Assembly (NCBI GenBank): GCA_013368325.1
Contig: JAACJK010000109.1
Location: forward strand, 930,001-994,000
DNA: 64,000 nt
Origin: Ephemerocybe angulata
Lineage: Eukaryota > Basidiomycota > Agaricomycetes > Agaricales > Psathyrellaceae
Direction: 5' to 3'
Positions 63,514 through 64,000 of the stretch are shown in pieces. Positions within the stretch are counted from its first letter, which is position 1. Each line of letters starts with the position of its first letter. The translations under genes and the position numbers were made by a program. The notes beneath the pieces are model-generated. The model did no database searches. It saw only the letters and a list, made by a program, of their open reading frames with translations, and had not been told where the DNA came from.

Positions 63514-64000
63514 TCATCCGACAGTCCCACCTCCATGCGTTTGCCACAGCGGTGAGCCATACGCCGGCGCGCTGTCATCCAATAGGTTCGAAGACAGGCG
63601 GGAGCGTCGCGGTAGCCCATATGCCGAGAAGTCAATGAGGTCGTCCTCGAAACCGTTTGCAAATATCCGTTTGTTGTTGAGGGACAGCTGGGTGGTGCCA
63701 TCGATGATCATACGCGCCTTCCCTTTGTCAGGAGAGATAACCATTTTCGACTCGGCGTGGATGTTGGTGAACTGGGAGCTGGGGTTTTTGATCTCGCGGG
63801 GCGGGGCTGAATTCTCCTTCTGCAGGTCTCCTTCGGGATCCGGAAGTGGCTCGACGGTCATGGAATCGTCGCGCCGAGCTACAACGGTCCACGGATCGCG
63901 ATGCACCACAAATCCAGGATAATGACTGGAATCCGGATCGCAGGGGGGTGGTAGTAGGCGGGGAACAAAGTCGAAGGCAATGGGGTGCTCGAGTGTGCTC
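63514..64000 (-). CDS. Partial protein of unknown function, cut by window edge
   Basis: An open minus-strand frame continues past 64000 and ends at 63514. The last residues include 'LEHPIAFDFVPRLLPPPCDP', then 'HYPGFVVHRDPWTVVARRDD', 'IDGTTQLSLNNKRIFANGF' and 'LIDFSAYGLPRRSRLSSNLL'. No family is recognised. The composition (charged, Pro/Ser-rich, no repeats) is compatible with a regulatory or cytoplasmic domain. The true C-terminus may differ if an intron joins an overlapping hydrophobic frame. Confidence 0.55.
   Translation of the reverse strand, partial: STLEHPIAFDFVPRLLPPPCDPDSSHYPGFVVHRDPWTVVARRDDSMTVEPLPDPEGDLQKENSAPPREIKNPSSQFTNIHAESKMVISPDKGKARMIIDGTTQLSLNNKRIFANGFEDDLIDFSAYGLPRRSRLSSNLLDDSAPAYGSPLWQTHGGGTVG

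Overview
This window is nuclear DNA from a filamentous basidiomycete fungus, most likely an Agaricomycete. The genes are split by many very short GT-AG introns (about 48-65 nt), and CTAAT-type branch points sit close to several acceptors. There are no operons. The gene set is that of a mushroom-forming or wood/litter fungus: Sec15, VAC14, synaptojanin, a diaphanous-type formin, a GH18 chitinase, a secreted M28 peptidase, an expanded GNAT family and LCL2. I cannot name a species from sequence alone. No bacterial, plasmid, phage or CRISPR content is visible, and no rRNA or tRNA gene was found.

Layout. 0-7 kb: UreF (+), eIF3f (-), TOM7 (+), an RNF220-like RING/zinc-finger ubiquitin ligase (-) and a SET-domain methyltransferase (-). 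7-14 kb: an MFS sugar transporter (+), a GH18 chitinase (+) and a secreted M28 aminopeptidase (-). 14-31 kb: VAC14 (+), a CX5R tyrosine phosphatase (-), MCM6 (+), a diaphanous-related formin (+) and alpha-tubulin (+). 31-38 kb: a DOG/GPP-type HAD phosphatase (-), exocyst Sec15 (+), an Arf GTPase (-) and a dual-specificity phosphatase (-). 39-46.5 kb: a small CsbD-like protein (+), a four-helix membrane protein (+), a lysine-rich nucleolar-type protein (-), Gemin2 (+) and two tandem GNAT acetyltransferases (-). 48-56 kb: synaptojanin (+), SF3A3 (-) and eIF4A-III (+). 56-64 kb: a gene-poor stretch, a small Cys-rich protein (+), SF3b p14 (-), a secreted PEBP-like protein (-), LCL2 (-) and an edge-truncated gene (-).

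The genes do not form one pathway. Loose themes are membrane traffic and phosphoinositides (VAC14, Sec15, Arf, synaptojanin), the cytoskeleton (formin next to alpha-tubulin), and pre-mRNA/snRNP biology (Gemin2, SF3A3, eIF4A-III and p14 within about 17 kb). Divergent neighbours often share 118-230 bp promoters and convergent neighbours are often only 57-130 bp apart. Compact gene blocks alternate with four gene-poor stretches (37.6-39.0, 46.4-48.0, 55.8-58.7 and 59.9-61.0 kb).

I did not find a convincing undescribed multi-gene system. The observations most worth checking are a probable GC-AG intron in a small Cys-rich protein of unknown function, a four-nucleotide initiator exon in VAC14, the tandem GNAT pair, an alpha-tubulin without Lys40, and a fungal RNF220-like ligase. 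Exon joins were derived by eye from reading frame, splice consensus and remembered family conservation, so individual splice sites may be wrong where confidence is lower.
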